From contig CANLVG010000001.1 in assembly GCA_947494565.1 (NCBI GenBank), positions 310,001 to 374,000 of the forward strand: a stretch of 64,000 nucleotides of DNA. The letters are read 5' to 3'. Origin of the DNA: an uncultured Flavobacteriaceae bacterium (lineage in GTDB: Bacteria; Bacteroidota; Bacteroidia; Flavobacteriales; Flavobacteriaceae). The notes under the pieces are model-generated. The model was not told the origin of the DNA. It searched no databases and worked only from the letters and a program-made list of their open reading frames with translations. A program made the position numbers and the translations under genes. Below, in pieces: positions 10,655 through 18,836 of the stretch (position 1 is its first letter; every line of letters begins with the position of its first letter).

Positions 10655-10689
10655 TGATTATCACGAAGTACACTATTCTATAGTTTTGT
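10655..10689 (+). promoter_or_regulatory. Candidate Bacteroidota promoter for the OmpA-like lipoprotein gene
   Basis: TTG at 10655-10657 and TAGTTTTG at 10682-10689 fit the -33/-7 pattern of Bacteroidota sigma factor promoters, though the 24-bp spacer is longer than usual. The ATG is 54 bp further on. Confidence 0.4.
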
Positions 10690-10742
10690 GACGTATTTCA
10701 AAAAACCGGAACAAATAACACAATTAATAATAACACATCATT

Positions 10743-11597
10743 ATGAGAAAAATCATTTTAGGCTGTTTAGGAGTTACCCTTCTTCTTTCTTCTTGTGTAT
10801 CGCAAAAGAAGTATGCCGAATTAGAGGCGAAAGCTAAGGAAACAGAAGATCTATTGAATTCAGCAACCGTAAAATTGAATACTTGTCTGGAGGAGAAAGC
10901 GACCGCCTCTTCAAGATTACAGACCTTGGAAGATCAGAATGCTTTCCTTAAGGCGAATAATCAGGAGCTCATCAACAATATGGGCAATTTGACGACCCTG
11001 ACTACAAAAGGTGCTGAAAACTTGGAGAAATCATTGGAAAGTCTTCAAGAAAAGGATTTGACTATCCGCAAATTAAACGATGCGATTACACGCAGGGATT
11101 CCGTTAACCTTTCGTTGGTACAAAGCCTAAAGGGTGTTCTCGGAAACTTGGACGACGAGGATATCGAAATCAGTGTTGAAAAAGGAGTTGTCTTTGTTTC
11201 TATATCCGATAAATTGCTATTTAGTAGTGGAAGCTACAATGTCACAAGTAAGGCCAAGAACGTATTGGGTAAAGTGGCGCAAGTAGTGAACAACAAACCT
11301 GATTTTGAGTTCATGGTAGAAGGTCATACTGACGATGTACCCTACAACAAAAATGGAATTCTTTTAGATAACTGGGATTTGAGTGTAAAGCGAGCTACAG
11401 CTGTAGTTCGAATTTTGCAGAATGACTACAAGGTTGACCCAAAACGTATGACCGCCGCCGGTAGAGCTGAGTACGTTCCCGTTTCTACAAGTGAGAAATC
11501 AAAGAATAGAAGAACACGTATTGTAGTTCTTCCAAAAATCGATCAGTTCTATAGCATGATCGAAGAGGGTATGAAAGATCCCGCAATAAACGAATAG
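10743..11597 (+). CDS. OmpA family lipoprotein with coiled coil and peptidoglycan-binding domain
   Basis: Outer-membrane lipoprotein of 284 residues. The signal peptide ends in a lipobox, LLSSC (Cys near residue 18). A long coiled coil spans about 25-125 (heptad-rich, Glu/Lys/Leu). The C-terminal OmpA domain has VEGHTDDVPYN near 197 and the NWDLSVKRA and RRTRIVVLP segments that bind peptidoglycan. It likely tethers the outer membrane to the wall. A second OmpA-like protein with the same architecture lies at 21798. It ends at a perfect hairpin terminator shared with tsaC. Confidence 0.88.
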   Translation: MRKIILGCLGVTLLLSSCVSQKKYAELEAKAKETEDLLNSATVKLNTCLEEKATASSRLQTLEDQNAFLKANNQELINNMGNLTTLTTKGAENLEKSLESLQEKDLTIRKLNDAITRRDSVNLSLVQSLKGVLGNLDDEDIEISVEKGVVFVSISDKLLFSSGSYNVTSKAKNVLGKVAQVVNNKPDFEFMVEGHTDDVPYNKNGILLDNWDLSVKRATAVVRILQNDYKVDPKRMTAAGRAEYVPVSTSEKSKNRRTRIVVLPKIDQFYSMIEEGMKDPAINE

Positions 11598-11627
11598 GCA
11601 GTAAAACGCTGTTTTGAAGAAATCCAG

Positions 11628-11650
11628 AAAATGCGCCAATGGCGCATTTT
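11628..11650. terminator. Bidirectional intrinsic terminator hairpin
   Basis: AAAATGCGCC-aat-GGCGCATTTT: a perfect 10-bp stem with a 3-base loop, A/T-tailed on both sides, between the convergent OmpA-like gene and tsaC. Confidence 0.85.
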
Positions 11651-11655
11651 CTTGT

Positions 11656-12276
11656 TTATATACTATTCCAATCGCCTTTGCCCTCGCGTATGAGTTCAGG
11701 TTGCTCTTGTGACAAATCGATAATGGTTGAAGCCATATTTCCACCGTATCCCCCATCAATAACAATATCGACCAAGTTCTGCCATTTCTCAAAAATCAAC
11801 TCAGGGTCCGTAGTATATTCCAAGAGCACGTCTTCATCACGGATAGAAGTTGAAACTATCGGATTTCCCAATTCTACGACAAGCGCATTGATAATGTTGT
11901 TATCGGGTATTCGAATACCTACTGTTTTTTTCTTTTTGAACGGTTTGGGCAAGCTGTTGTTTCCGGGTAAAATAAAAGTGAAAGGTCCGGGTAATGCCCG
12001 TTTCAATATTTTGAAGGTAGACGTATCGATTTGGCGTACATAATCAGATAGGTTACTCAGATCCGCACAGATAAAAGACCAGTTCGCTTTTTCGAGTTTG
12101 ACCCCCTTGATCCTGGCGATACGTTCCAAGGCCTTGTAATTGGTGATATCGCAGCCCAGACCATAAACGGTATCGGTCGGGTAGATAACGAGTCCTCCTT
12201 TGCGGAGGGTATCCACTACCCTTTTTACTTCCCTAGGGTTCGGATTCTCCTCATATAGTTTAATGAATTCTGCCAT
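11656..12276 (-). CDS. tsaC: L-threonylcarbamoyladenylate synthase (Sua5/YrdC/TsaC family)
   Basis: Makes threonylcarbamoyl-AMP from threonine, bicarbonate and ATP for the t6A37 modification of ANN-decoding tRNAs. The YrdC fold is evident from GGLVIYPTDTVYGLGCD near residue 30-45, RIKGVKLEKANWSFICADL (the K-x-R/S-x-x RNA/ATP-binding groove) and the later LPGPFTFIL and VGIRIPDN. Single-domain length of about 206 residues is TsaC-type. A start 9 bp upstream (MFDM) is also open; MAEFIKLYEENPNP is the more family-like N-terminus. Confidence 0.88.
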   Translation of the reverse strand: MAEFIKLYEENPNPREVKRVVDTLRKGGLVIYPTDTVYGLGCDITNYKALERIARIKGVKLEKANWSFICADLSNLSDYVRQIDTSTFKILKRALPGPFTFILPGNNSLPKPFKKKKTVGIRIPDNNIINALVVELGNPIVSTSIRDEDVLLEYTTDPELIFEKWQNLVDIVIDGGYGGNMASTIIDLSQEQPELIREGKGDWNSI

Positions 12277-12330
12277 ATCGAACACTTCACCATACGAAGG
12301 TACTGGTTATTTTCTTTTGGAAAATACCTT

Positions 12331-12338
12331 TATCTTTG
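12331..12338 (+). promoter_or_regulatory. -7 element TATCTTTG upstream of the structured leader
   Basis: An exact TAnnTTTG match. A transcript starting 5-8 bases downstream would begin almost exactly at the left arm of the inverted repeat at 12348. The -33 TTG is not at canonical distance (the nearest leaves an 11-bp spacer), so the promoter is plausible but unproven. Confidence 0.45.
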
Positions 12339-12347
12339 AATCATTAG

Positions 12348-12448
12348 ATTCTCTTTATAAAACATACTCGTTTTTGTCGATACCCATCGACGCTTTAGAC
12401 CGATTTCATTCTCGGTCACTATTTCTATAACCATATTATAAAGAGAAT
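12348..12448 (+). promoter_or_regulatory. Structured leader (or invertible segment) closed by a perfect 13-bp inverted repeat
   Basis: Arms ATTCTCTTTATAA (12348-12360) and TTATAAAGAGAAT (12436-12448) are perfectly complementary. The right arm contains the purine-rich AAAGAGAA where a ribosome would bind and ends 2 bp before the ATG at 12451. Between the arms are two perfect hairpins: GTCGAT-accc-ATCGAC (12376-12391) and GACCGA-N8-TCGGTC (12398-12417). As RNA this is a closed multi-branch junction hiding the start site. As DNA it could also be a short invertible element or MITE-like insertion. No known riboswitch class was recognised. Confidence 0.55.
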
Positions 12449-12450
12449 AC

Positions 12451-13092
12451 ATGAAAAATACTTTCAAAATTGCCGTCATTGGCGGCACCGGTAAGGCAGG
12501 ACGTTACCTTGTCGAAACACTTTTAGAGCAGGGGTACCACCTTAGACTACTCGTTAGAAACCCTAAAAACCTCAAGACTAAAAATCATTCATTTGAAGTC
12601 GTTTACGGAGATGTGAGGGATTACGACACCGTTCAGACGGTAATGGAGGGCTGCGCAGCAGTTCTTAGCACCCTAGGCGGCAGCCCTATGAGTGAGCCGA
12701 CCGTTTTCAGTAAGGCTACCAAAAATATCTTGAGGGCCATGTCTCAACATCAAATCAAAAGGTACATTCTCGTTGCTGGGTTAAATGTAAATACACCTTT
12801 TGACAAAAAGGGACCCAAGACCCAAGCGGGCACCGATTGGATGCATGCCAACTTTCCGGAATCCACTAGGGATCGGCAATACGAATATGACATTTTGGGG
12901 CAAAGTAATGTGGATTGGACCTTGATCCGGTTGCCCATGATCAAACAGACAGACGAGCGATTTGATACACATTGCGATCTGACCGATTGTAAAGGAGATG
13001 AAATCAGTGCGACGGATTTGGCCTTCTTTATGGAGGAACATATTTCAAAGGACGATTTCATTCGTCAGGCGCCCTTTTTGTTCAATAGCTAG
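12451..13092 (+). CDS. NAD(P)H-binding Rossmann-fold protein (NmrA/SDR a-type)
   Basis: A 213-residue atypical short-chain dehydrogenase/NmrA-like protein. The dinucleotide motif is G11-G-T-G14-K-A-G17 after the first strand, followed by LRLLVRNPKN (Arg favouring NADPH) and VVYGDVRD. There is no obvious YxxxK catalytic pair, as in other members of this group that act as reductases or redox sensors. Its start is immediately preceded by the inverted-repeat leader at 12348-12448, which suggests translational or phase control. The substrate is unknown. Confidence 0.8.
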   Translation: MKNTFKIAVIGGTGKAGRYLVETLLEQGYHLRLLVRNPKNLKTKNHSFEVVYGDVRDYDTVQTVMEGCAAVLSTLGGSPMSEPTVFSKATKNILRAMSQHQIKRYILVAGLNVNTPFDKKGPKTQAGTDWMHANFPESTRDRQYEYDILGQSNVDWTLIRLPMIKQTDERFDTHCDLTDCKGDEISATDLAFFMEEHISKDDFIRQAPFLFNS

Positions 13093-13102
13093 TGAATATA
13101 AT

Positions 13103-13124
13103 CCCCGTAACGCAAGTTACGGGG
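13103..13124. terminator. Convergent hairpin terminator overlapping a stop codon
   Basis: CCCCGTAA-cgcaag-TTACGGGG, a perfect 8-bp stem followed by TCTTC, between the 12451 gene and the convergent membrane-protein gene. Its right arm contains the latter's stop codon. Confidence 0.65.
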
Positions 13125-13791
13125 TCTTCATTGCCCTGTAAATCTCGATTACATGTGATAACAAGACCACAGGCACCACATAGGCCGGTAGCCAAATAAA
13201 CGGAAAATAGAACAAGGCCCTATTGGGTTGTTCAAAAGCGAATTGTTGAAAGGGCAATGGCGTTGATAAAAGTGCATTGACTACAATATTTAGTAGAAGA
13301 CTTAGACAAAGTACGTTCCAAAATAGAATGAATTTTCGTCCTAAGGTACCCTGAACATAGCCGAAATAATAGACTAGGGGTGCCGTAATCCCCGCTAGAA
13401 TATCCCAATTTCTACCGGTAAACGTCATCAGCTCGGGAATTACTTTCTGCACAAAAAGGGCATATAGAATAAGCTCTACCGGTACGCGTATGATATGAAG
13501 CAAGGTCAGCCATTTAAGGTTCAGTTGCCCTATCCAACTTCGTCCTTTTTCAAAAGAAAACAACAGAACGATGAAAAGTATACTGGGCCCTAAGGTCAAG
13601 GTAATTCGTGGAGGTCGAGCCTCCAAATTTTGGTAGAAACCTGAAAAGGCCAGTATGCCGTGAAGCATCAACCAGACTATCGATACCCATAATACGGGTT
13701 TACAAAATCTTGAGGATTTCCAAAACAGCCAGAAAGTCAATACCGTTGTGCCGATAAAGGCAATCGATATAATAAGAGGTATGTCTAGCAT
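13117..13791 (-). CDS. Uncharacterised multi-pass membrane protein
   Basis: 224 residues with about six hydrophobic segments (for example LIISIAFIGTTVLTFWLFW at the N-terminus, ILFIVLLFSF and AYVVPVVLLSHVIEIY at the C-terminus). No catalytic motif or known family was recognised with confidence. It is preceded 5 bp upstream by the small 13797 gene, so the two are almost certainly one operon, and the operon sits next to the Crp/Fnr-type gene. A terminator hairpin overlaps its stop. Confidence 0.7.
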   Translation of the reverse strand: MLDIPLIISIAFIGTTVLTFWLFWKSSRFCKPVLWVSIVWLMLHGILAFSGFYQNLEARPPRITLTLGPSILFIVLLFSFEKGRSWIGQLNLKWLTLLHIIRVPVELILYALFVQKVIPELMTFTGRNWDILAGITAPLVYYFGYVQGTLGRKFILFWNVLCLSLLLNIVVNALLSTPLPFQQFAFEQPNRALFYFPFIWLPAYVVPVVLLSHVIEIYRAMKTP

Positions 13792-13796
13792 TACTA

Positions 13797-14102
13797 TTAA
13801 GAATTCACTAGCTGTGCGTTAGTGACCAGGCGGATTTCGTGGGGACTTGTATTCGGAACGCGTTCAATCAAATTTCTTGCTTCGAGATCAAGTTTTACCG
13901 ACACAACGTACCATCCGACTTTACCATCAAAGGAGTCCTTTAGTTTTTGCACGGCCAACTTGTCCAGTTCTTGGTATGCTATTTCCGAATGATCGGATAG
14001 CGTTTCCATGATAAAATCCCTAATGACATCGTACCGTCGTTTTAGAATGTTCACTCCCTTTTTTCCTTGTGGATGAAGCGTCATTATTTTTTCGTTTTCC
14101 AT
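13797..14102 (-). CDS. Small conserved cytosolic protein, DUF6958-like
   Basis: 101 residues, soluble, with a motif HPQGKKGVNI near residue 10 and a winged-helix-looking remainder (FIMETLSDHSEIAYQELDKL, then GWYVVSVKLDLEARNLIERV). It resembles proteins labelled DUF6958, from memory and not checked. It is the first gene of a two-gene operon with the membrane protein. Its upstream region (14103-14239) contains two palindromes that could be operators for the neighbouring Crp/Fnr regulator. Confidence 0.7.
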   Translation of the reverse strand: MENEKIMTLHPQGKKGVNILKRRYDVIRDFIMETLSDHSEIAYQELDKLAVQKLKDSFDGKVGWYVVSVKLDLEARNLIERVPNTSPHEIRLVTNAQLVNS

Positions 14103-14150
14103 GATTTGAATGTGAATTAATTGATGACTAAACTCGCATAAAATAGATGG

Positions 14151-14162
14151 AACAAGCTTGTT
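14151..14162. promoter_or_regulatory. 12-bp perfect palindrome AACAAGCTTGTT
   Basis: A perfect palindrome in the promoter region of the 14102 operon, 49 bp before its start. It could be an operator; chance occurrence cannot be excluded for a single short site. Confidence 0.3.
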
Positions 14163-14220
14163 TGATCACAGGCTTATCCCGAACCATAGAGCTAACTTAA
14201 ATCAAAAAATACGGGGTACA

Positions 14221-14236
14221 CTTGTCCTATGACAAG
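14221..14236. promoter_or_regulatory. FNR-like operator candidate CTTGTC-N4-GACAAG
   Basis: A 6-4-6 inverted repeat with the same spacing as classic FNR/CRP-type sites (TTGAT-N4-ATCAA). It lies just after the stop of the crp-like gene and 119 bp upstream of the next minus-strand start. It has no U-tract, so an operator is more likely than a terminator. Confidence 0.45.
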
Positions 14237-14239
14237 AAA

Positions 14240-14818
14240 TCAGTTTCTGGCCGTTTCTTTACGTATTCGGCTAAGGGAAGAATCGGTAATGCCAAGATAG
14301 GAGGCAACATCCTTTAGGGGTGCATTTTTAAGGATATCCGATTGCTGTGACAAAAGGTTCAAATACCGGTCCGTGGCGGAATCGGTTATCATCGAGAGCG
14401 ATCTTTTTTTAAGTTGAAACAAGCTTTCCGCCATCCATGCGCGACCCCATTCGCGGAAACCTTTAATCGAGTGAAATAACCTCTGAAAGTCCTCGAAATC
14501 GATTTTCAGGCAATGGCAAGGTGTTAAGGCTTGAAAATTCTCTTGGCTTGGAATACCCTGAAAGAGAGACGAAGCTTCTAGGATCAATTCATTTTTTGAA
14601 ATAAAGTTCGTAGTAATGTCATTTTGATCGAAATCAAAGACGAACGATCGCACCAATCCGGTTACCAGTATATAATAGGCGTTGGATAGTGCTCCTTCTT
14701 TTAAAATGAAATCTCCTTTTTCAAAGCTAATGGGGCGGTGCACCGATATAAGTTGATCCAAATCACTTGCCTGTAGGAGTGGATGTCGATAAACTTCAAC
14801 TAATGGATCTCGATTCAT
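14240..14818 (-). CDS. Crp/Fnr family transcriptional regulator
   Basis: 192 residues. The N-terminal cyclic-nucleotide-binding-type beta roll runs from about 30 to 120 (SFEKGDFILKEGALSNAYYILVTGLVRSF), then a dimer helix, then a C-terminal winged HTH with recognition helix around GITDSSLSRIRKE. The protein stops directly after the recognition helix, typical of short Bacteroidota Crp-like proteins. No Cys cluster for an Fe-S sensor is visible at the N-terminus. A candidate binding palindrome lies at 14221, between this gene and the operon downstream of it on the same strand. Confidence 0.85.
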   Translation of the reverse strand: MNRDPLVEVYRHPLLQASDLDQLISVHRPISFEKGDFILKEGALSNAYYILVTGLVRSFVFDFDQNDITTNFISKNELILEASSLFQGIPSQENFQALTPCHCLKIDFEDFQRLFHSIKGFREWGRAWMAESLFQLKKRSLSMITDSATDRYLNLLSQQSDILKNAPLKDVASYLGITDSSLSRIRKETARN

Positions 14819-14902
14819 TTTCAGAATTATTTAAAAATGAGCATATAGCTTTCTTTCACAGCTGTCGCGTTCATTGCGACGTTTTATAATTCGAGGCATG
14901 AC

Positions 14903-15787
14903 CTAGTCCACTTGATAGACCCGTACATAATCGATTTCCATAGTAGCGGGTAATATACTGGTATCAACACCTTCAAGACCTCCCCAAGTTCCCCCCACGG
15001 CAATATTCATCAAAAAATAAAAATCACCTGAAAAGGGCCAACTATCCACGTTTGAAACAGTGGGGCGACGAAATGAGAACGCAATGGTATCCATATCGTC
15101 GATATAGAATTTGATATATTTCCTAGACCAAAGCATTCCAAAAACATGAAACTCCTCCTCTATCGTCTCCAAATCAACAGCGCCAGAAGTAATTTCGGTG
15201 CCATCGGCATGATTGTTTCGTGTACTGTGAATGGAAAAGTGGGTCTTATTCGGTTTAAAACTCACATACTCCATCATATCGATCTCCCCGCACGCTGGCC
15301 ATCCCACTGTTTGTATGTTACTCCCTAGCATCCAGAGCGCAGGCCATATACCATTTCCCTTATGTTCGGGTATTTTCGCTCTAATTTCCATACGGCCATA
15401 CTTGAATTTTTCCTTGCTGTTCATTCGGGCTGACGTAAAGGCACCTTCAATGGTATTATCCATATTCCGTTTAGCCGTAATTTTTAGGGTACCATTACTG
15501 ACCTCCGCATTACCGTTTTCTTGATAATTTTGAAGTTCTTGATTGCCCCATCCACCACCACCGGTTTCAAAAAGCCAGTTATCCTCGGAAATCGTTTCCC
15601 CTTCGAATTCGTCACTCCAAACCAGTTCGGCATCATCCCAATAGTCGGCATCATCAGGGTTTTTGGCTACCACCGTAGGGGTTGGTTCTTCTTGTTCGGC
15701 AACCACCGCCGGTTCTTGACTATCGGACGTGGTACATCCAAAAAGAAACAAGCATAGTAGCGGTCGGAAAAACTTGATCTGTCTCAT
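14903..15787 (-). CDS. Secreted GH16 beta-glucanase (laminarinase type), lipoprotein
   Basis: Endo-acting beta-glucan hydrolase. The catalytic signature GEIDMMEYV contains the E-x-D-x-x-E triad with the extra residue typical of laminarinase-like GH16 enzymes. Trp-rich substrate-cleft segments include NGIWPALWMLG and YFLMNIAVGGTWGG. The N-terminus (MRQIKFFRPLLCLFLFGC) ends in a lipobox, then a Pro/Glu/Thr-rich linker; it is probably surface-exposed. An upstream in-frame ATG at 15823 would bury the signal peptide, so 15787 is preferred. No SusCD pair or other CAZyme is adjacent, so it is not in an obvious polysaccharide utilisation locus. Confidence 0.88.
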   Translation of the reverse strand: MRQIKFFRPLLCLFLFGCTTSDSQEPAVVAEQEEPTPTVVAKNPDDADYWDDAELVWSDEFEGETISEDNWLFETGGGGWGNQELQNYQENGNAEVSNGTLKITAKRNMDNTIEGAFTSARMNSKEKFKYGRMEIRAKIPEHKGNGIWPALWMLGSNIQTVGWPACGEIDMMEYVSFKPNKTHFSIHSTRNNHADGTEITSGAVDLETIEEEFHVFGMLWSRKYIKFYIDDMDTIAFSFRRPTVSNVDSWPFSGDFYFLMNIAVGGTWGGLEGVDTSILPATMEIDYVRVYQVD

Positions 15788-15825
15788 TTTTTTATTTAGA
15801 AGATACCATCTAAAAAACACCATAA

Positions 15826-18153
15826 CTACAAAACCTCCAATTTCGCAAAACGCAGCAATAATTTTTTGATGTCTCCTTTCTCAAATTGTATCTCCGCCTT
15901 TTTGTCATTACCGACCCCTTCTATTTTCAATACCTTACCGCGACCGAAACGGGTGTGATTGACCAGCGCGCCCTCCGCCAGATTCGGATCGATTTTATTA
16001 GTATTCCCTACTGGAGCGGCCAATTCGGGTTTTAACTTACGAAGCTTACGCAACTGGTTCTCGTTGGGTTTTCCGACCAACGGCGGCTTCCCATTCTGCG
16101 GTTTCGTTTGTCTCAGTTTGCTTTTATCAACCTCCCCGAAAATATCACTGTTGATTAGGGGTTTGTACCGATACCCGGCATTGTCGATCGGTGTGAGGTT
16201 CTCTACATATTGTTCATCGATCTCTTCAAGAAAACGGCTAGGTTCCGCATCGATAAGTTTTCCCCAACGGTATCGATTTTGGGTATAGGTCAAATAGGCC
16301 TGTTTTTCAGCTCGGGTCAGGGCTACATAGAACAGTCTTCGCTCCTCCTCCAACTCGCTTCGGGTATTCATACTCATGGCGGAAGGAAAAAGATCTTCTT
16401 CCATACCAACAATATAGACATAAGGAAATTCAAGCCCTTTGGCCAAATGAATGGTCATCAGGGCTACACGATCATCATCGCCGGTGTCTTTATCCAAGTC
16501 CGTTGCCAATGCTACATCTTCCAAGAACTCCGAAAGACTTCCTGTGGCTTCATCGATCTCTTTTTGCCCTTCTACAAAGTCTTGAATACCATTGAGCAAT
16601 TCCTCAATGTTCTCCATACGGGCGATACCCTCGGGGGTACCATCCTTTTTAAACTCCAAAAGAATTCCTGTTTTCTTGGCGATATGCTCCGCCAGAACAA
16701 AGGCATCGACACCTTCGTTCATGATTTGGAAACTCTTGATCATCGTGACGAAATCCTGAAGCTTTCTTTTGGTTCCCGAATTGATTTTTAAATTGATCTT
16801 CTCCAAGTTTTCGATGACCTCGAAAATGGATCTTCCGTAGTGGTTGGCCGCAACCACCAGTTTGTCAACCGTGGTATTGCCGATACCCCTAGCCGGAAAG
16901 TTGATGACCCGTTTCAACGCCTCTTCGTCCTTTTGGTTGACGACGAGCCTCAAATAAGACAACACGTCCTTGATTTCCTTACGTTGATAGAAAGAGAGGC
17001 CCCCGTAGATTCGATAAGGGATATCGCGTTTGCGCAACGCGTCCTCAATGGCTCGGGATTGTGAGTTCGTACGGTACAACACAGCAAATTCACCGTTGCG
17101 CATTTGTTGTTGCATCCGATGATCCCATATGGAACCCGCTACGTAGCGTCCTTCTTCGGCATCTGTGGTACTTCTGTGGATCTTAATGGCCGCTCCTTCA
17201 TCATTGGCCGTCCAGACGACTTTCTCAAGTTGGTTCTTGTTCTTGGCAATAATGGAGTTCGCCGCGTTGACGATATTCTTTGTAGAGCGATAGTTTTGCT
17301 CTAAGCGGTACATGCCGACATTGTCGTAATCTTTCTGGAAATTCAGGATATTACTGATATTGGCTCCCCGAAAGGAATAGATACTTTGCGCATCATCACC
17401 CACCACACAAATATTTTGATATCGATCGGATAGCGCTTTTACGATAAGGTATTGCGAGTGGTTGGTATCTTGATACTCATCGACCAAAATATAGCGGAAA
17501 CGATTCTGGTATTTTGCCAATACCTCAGGGTAGCGATTGAGTAGTTCGTTCGTTCGCAGCAAAAGGTCATCAAAATCCATCGCCCCTGCTTTAAAACAGC
17601 GATCGACGTAGTTTTGGTAAATATCCCCAAGTCTAGGGCGCTTGGCCATGGCATCAGCTTCCATCAATTCAGGGTCTTGAAAATAGGCCTTTACGGTAAT
17701 TAGACTGTTTTTATAGGACGAGATACGATTCTGTACCTGTTTGTACTTGTAGATGTCCTTGTCAAGTCCCATTTCCTTGATAATCGAAGCGATCAGGCGC
17801 TGGGAATCTTGAGTATCGTATATCGTGAAATTACTGGGAAAGCCCAGTTTATCGCCATCATAGCGCAAGAGTTTTGCAAATACCGAATGAAAAGTACCCA
17901 TCCAAAGGTTTTTCGCCTCGGAGGTACCCACAATATCGGCGATTCGCTTTTTCATCTCGCGTGCGGCCTTGTTGGTAAAGGTTAGGGCCAAAATATTAAA
18001 AGAGTCTACCCCTTGCGCCATTAAGTGTGCAATACGATAGGTCAATACTCGGGTCTTGCCTGAACCGGCACCCGCGATAACCATTAAGGGCCCATCTTTA
18101 TGCAGCACTGGGGCCTTCTGGGCATCATTCAGTTCATCTATGAAATTACTCAA
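15826..18153 (-). CDS. uvrD: UvrD/PcrA-type ATP-dependent DNA helicase
   Basis: Superfamily 1A 3'-5' helicase for nucleotide excision and mismatch repair. Walker A is GAGSGKTRVLTYRIAHL near residues 28-35. Motif II is LVDEYQDTNHSQY; motif III GDDAQSIYSFRGA; later motifs include LEQNYRST, MTIHLAKGLEFPYVYIVGMEE and FYVALTRAEKQAYLTY. A PcrA-like C-terminal tudor-type domain (GALVNHTRFGRGKVLKIEG) would bind RNA polymerase. Length 775 fits. The gh16 stop-to-start order leaves almost no space to the 15823 region, but a common transcript has no functional logic. Confidence 0.92.
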   Translation of the reverse strand: MSNFIDELNDAQKAPVLHKDGPLMVIAGAGSGKTRVLTYRIAHLMAQGVDSFNILALTFTNKAAREMKKRIADIVGTSEAKNLWMGTFHSVFAKLLRYDGDKLGFPSNFTIYDTQDSQRLIASIIKEMGLDKDIYKYKQVQNRISSYKNSLITVKAYFQDPELMEADAMAKRPRLGDIYQNYVDRCFKAGAMDFDDLLLRTNELLNRYPEVLAKYQNRFRYILVDEYQDTNHSQYLIVKALSDRYQNICVVGDDAQSIYSFRGANISNILNFQKDYDNVGMYRLEQNYRSTKNIVNAANSIIAKNKNQLEKVVWTANDEGAAIKIHRSTTDAEEGRYVAGSIWDHRMQQQMRNGEFAVLYRTNSQSRAIEDALRKRDIPYRIYGGLSFYQRKEIKDVLSYLRLVVNQKDEEALKRVINFPARGIGNTTVDKLVVAANHYGRSIFEVIENLEKINLKINSGTKRKLQDFVTMIKSFQIMNEGVDAFVLAEHIAKKTGILLEFKKDGTPEGIARMENIEELLNGIQDFVEGQKEIDEATGSLSEFLEDVALATDLDKDTGDDDRVALMTIHLAKGLEFPYVYIVGMEEDLFPSAMSMNTRSELEEERRLFYVALTRAEKQAYLTYTQNRYRWGKLIDAEPSRFLEEIDEQYVENLTPIDNAGYRYKPLINSDIFGEVDKSKLRQTKPQNGKPPLVGKPNENQLRKLRKLKPELAAPVGNTNKIDPNLAEGALVNHTRFGRGKVLKIEGVGNDKKAEIQFEKGDIKKLLLRFAKLEVL

Positions 18154-18284
18154 TTCCTATACTTTTATTGGAAGGTGAATTTAGCCATAATAAAGGGTAT
18201 CGAAAAAACAAGACGTCAATAATTATGAACAATGAGCGAGGGTTTTATTGAATTTGAATATATTTAGAGCCAGAACTATATCGT

Positions 18285-18827
18285 ATGGGTACCCGCTACA
18301 TTTCCGCACTTTTAATTGCACTTTCCATTTCCTTAAATCTATCAGCACAAAAAAAATCCAAAGGTCCTATCATTAAAGAATATGGCGCCGTTTGGGCCAT
18401 TGAGCAACCGGACTTCAAAGTTGACACCACGAAGACCTATAGGGCTGTTTTCGATATCATGAATAGTCCCGAAAGCCATGACAAAGTTAATGCGAGTATC
18501 GAAACCGCGGCGCGTTTTTTAAATATGCATGCTCAGAGTGGAGTGCCCGCTGAAAATCTAAAAGCCGCTTTGGTGGTCCATAATCAAGCGTCAAAAGATA
18601 TCATTTCCGATACAGCTTATCAAAAAAGATACGGAACCGCAAACCCGAATAGTGAATTGATCAAGGCATTACAGCATGCCGGGGTCGATATCATTTTCTG
18701 CGGGCAATCATCGAACGCTAGGGGGTTTCCCAAAGAAGACCTTATGGAAGGGGTACAACTGTCCCTCTCCGCTATGACGGCCCTCATACATTTACAAGAC
18801 CAAGAGTACAGACTAATTAAATTTTAA
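18285..18827 (+). CDS. Secreted DsrE/DsrF-like family protein
   Basis: 180 residues: a signal peptide (to about residue 22, LSISLNLSAQKKSK), then a DsrE-like fold with ALVVHNQASKDI and the conserved tail VDIIFCGQSSNARGF containing the single Cys of the family. Related proteins are annotated as sulfur-transfer or putative sulfur-reduction proteins, but the periplasmic location makes that uncertain. The M20 amidohydrolase starts 9 bp downstream, so the two are probably one operon. Confidence 0.78.
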   Translation: MGTRYISALLIALSISLNLSAQKKSKGPIIKEYGAVWAIEQPDFKVDTTKTYRAVFDIMNSPESHDKVNASIETAARFLNMHAQSGVPAENLKAALVVHNQASKDIISDTAYQKRYGTANPNSELIKALQHAGVDIIFCGQSSNARGFPKEDLMEGVQLSLSAMTALIHLQDQEYRLIKF

Positions 18828-18836
18828 AAACACAAA

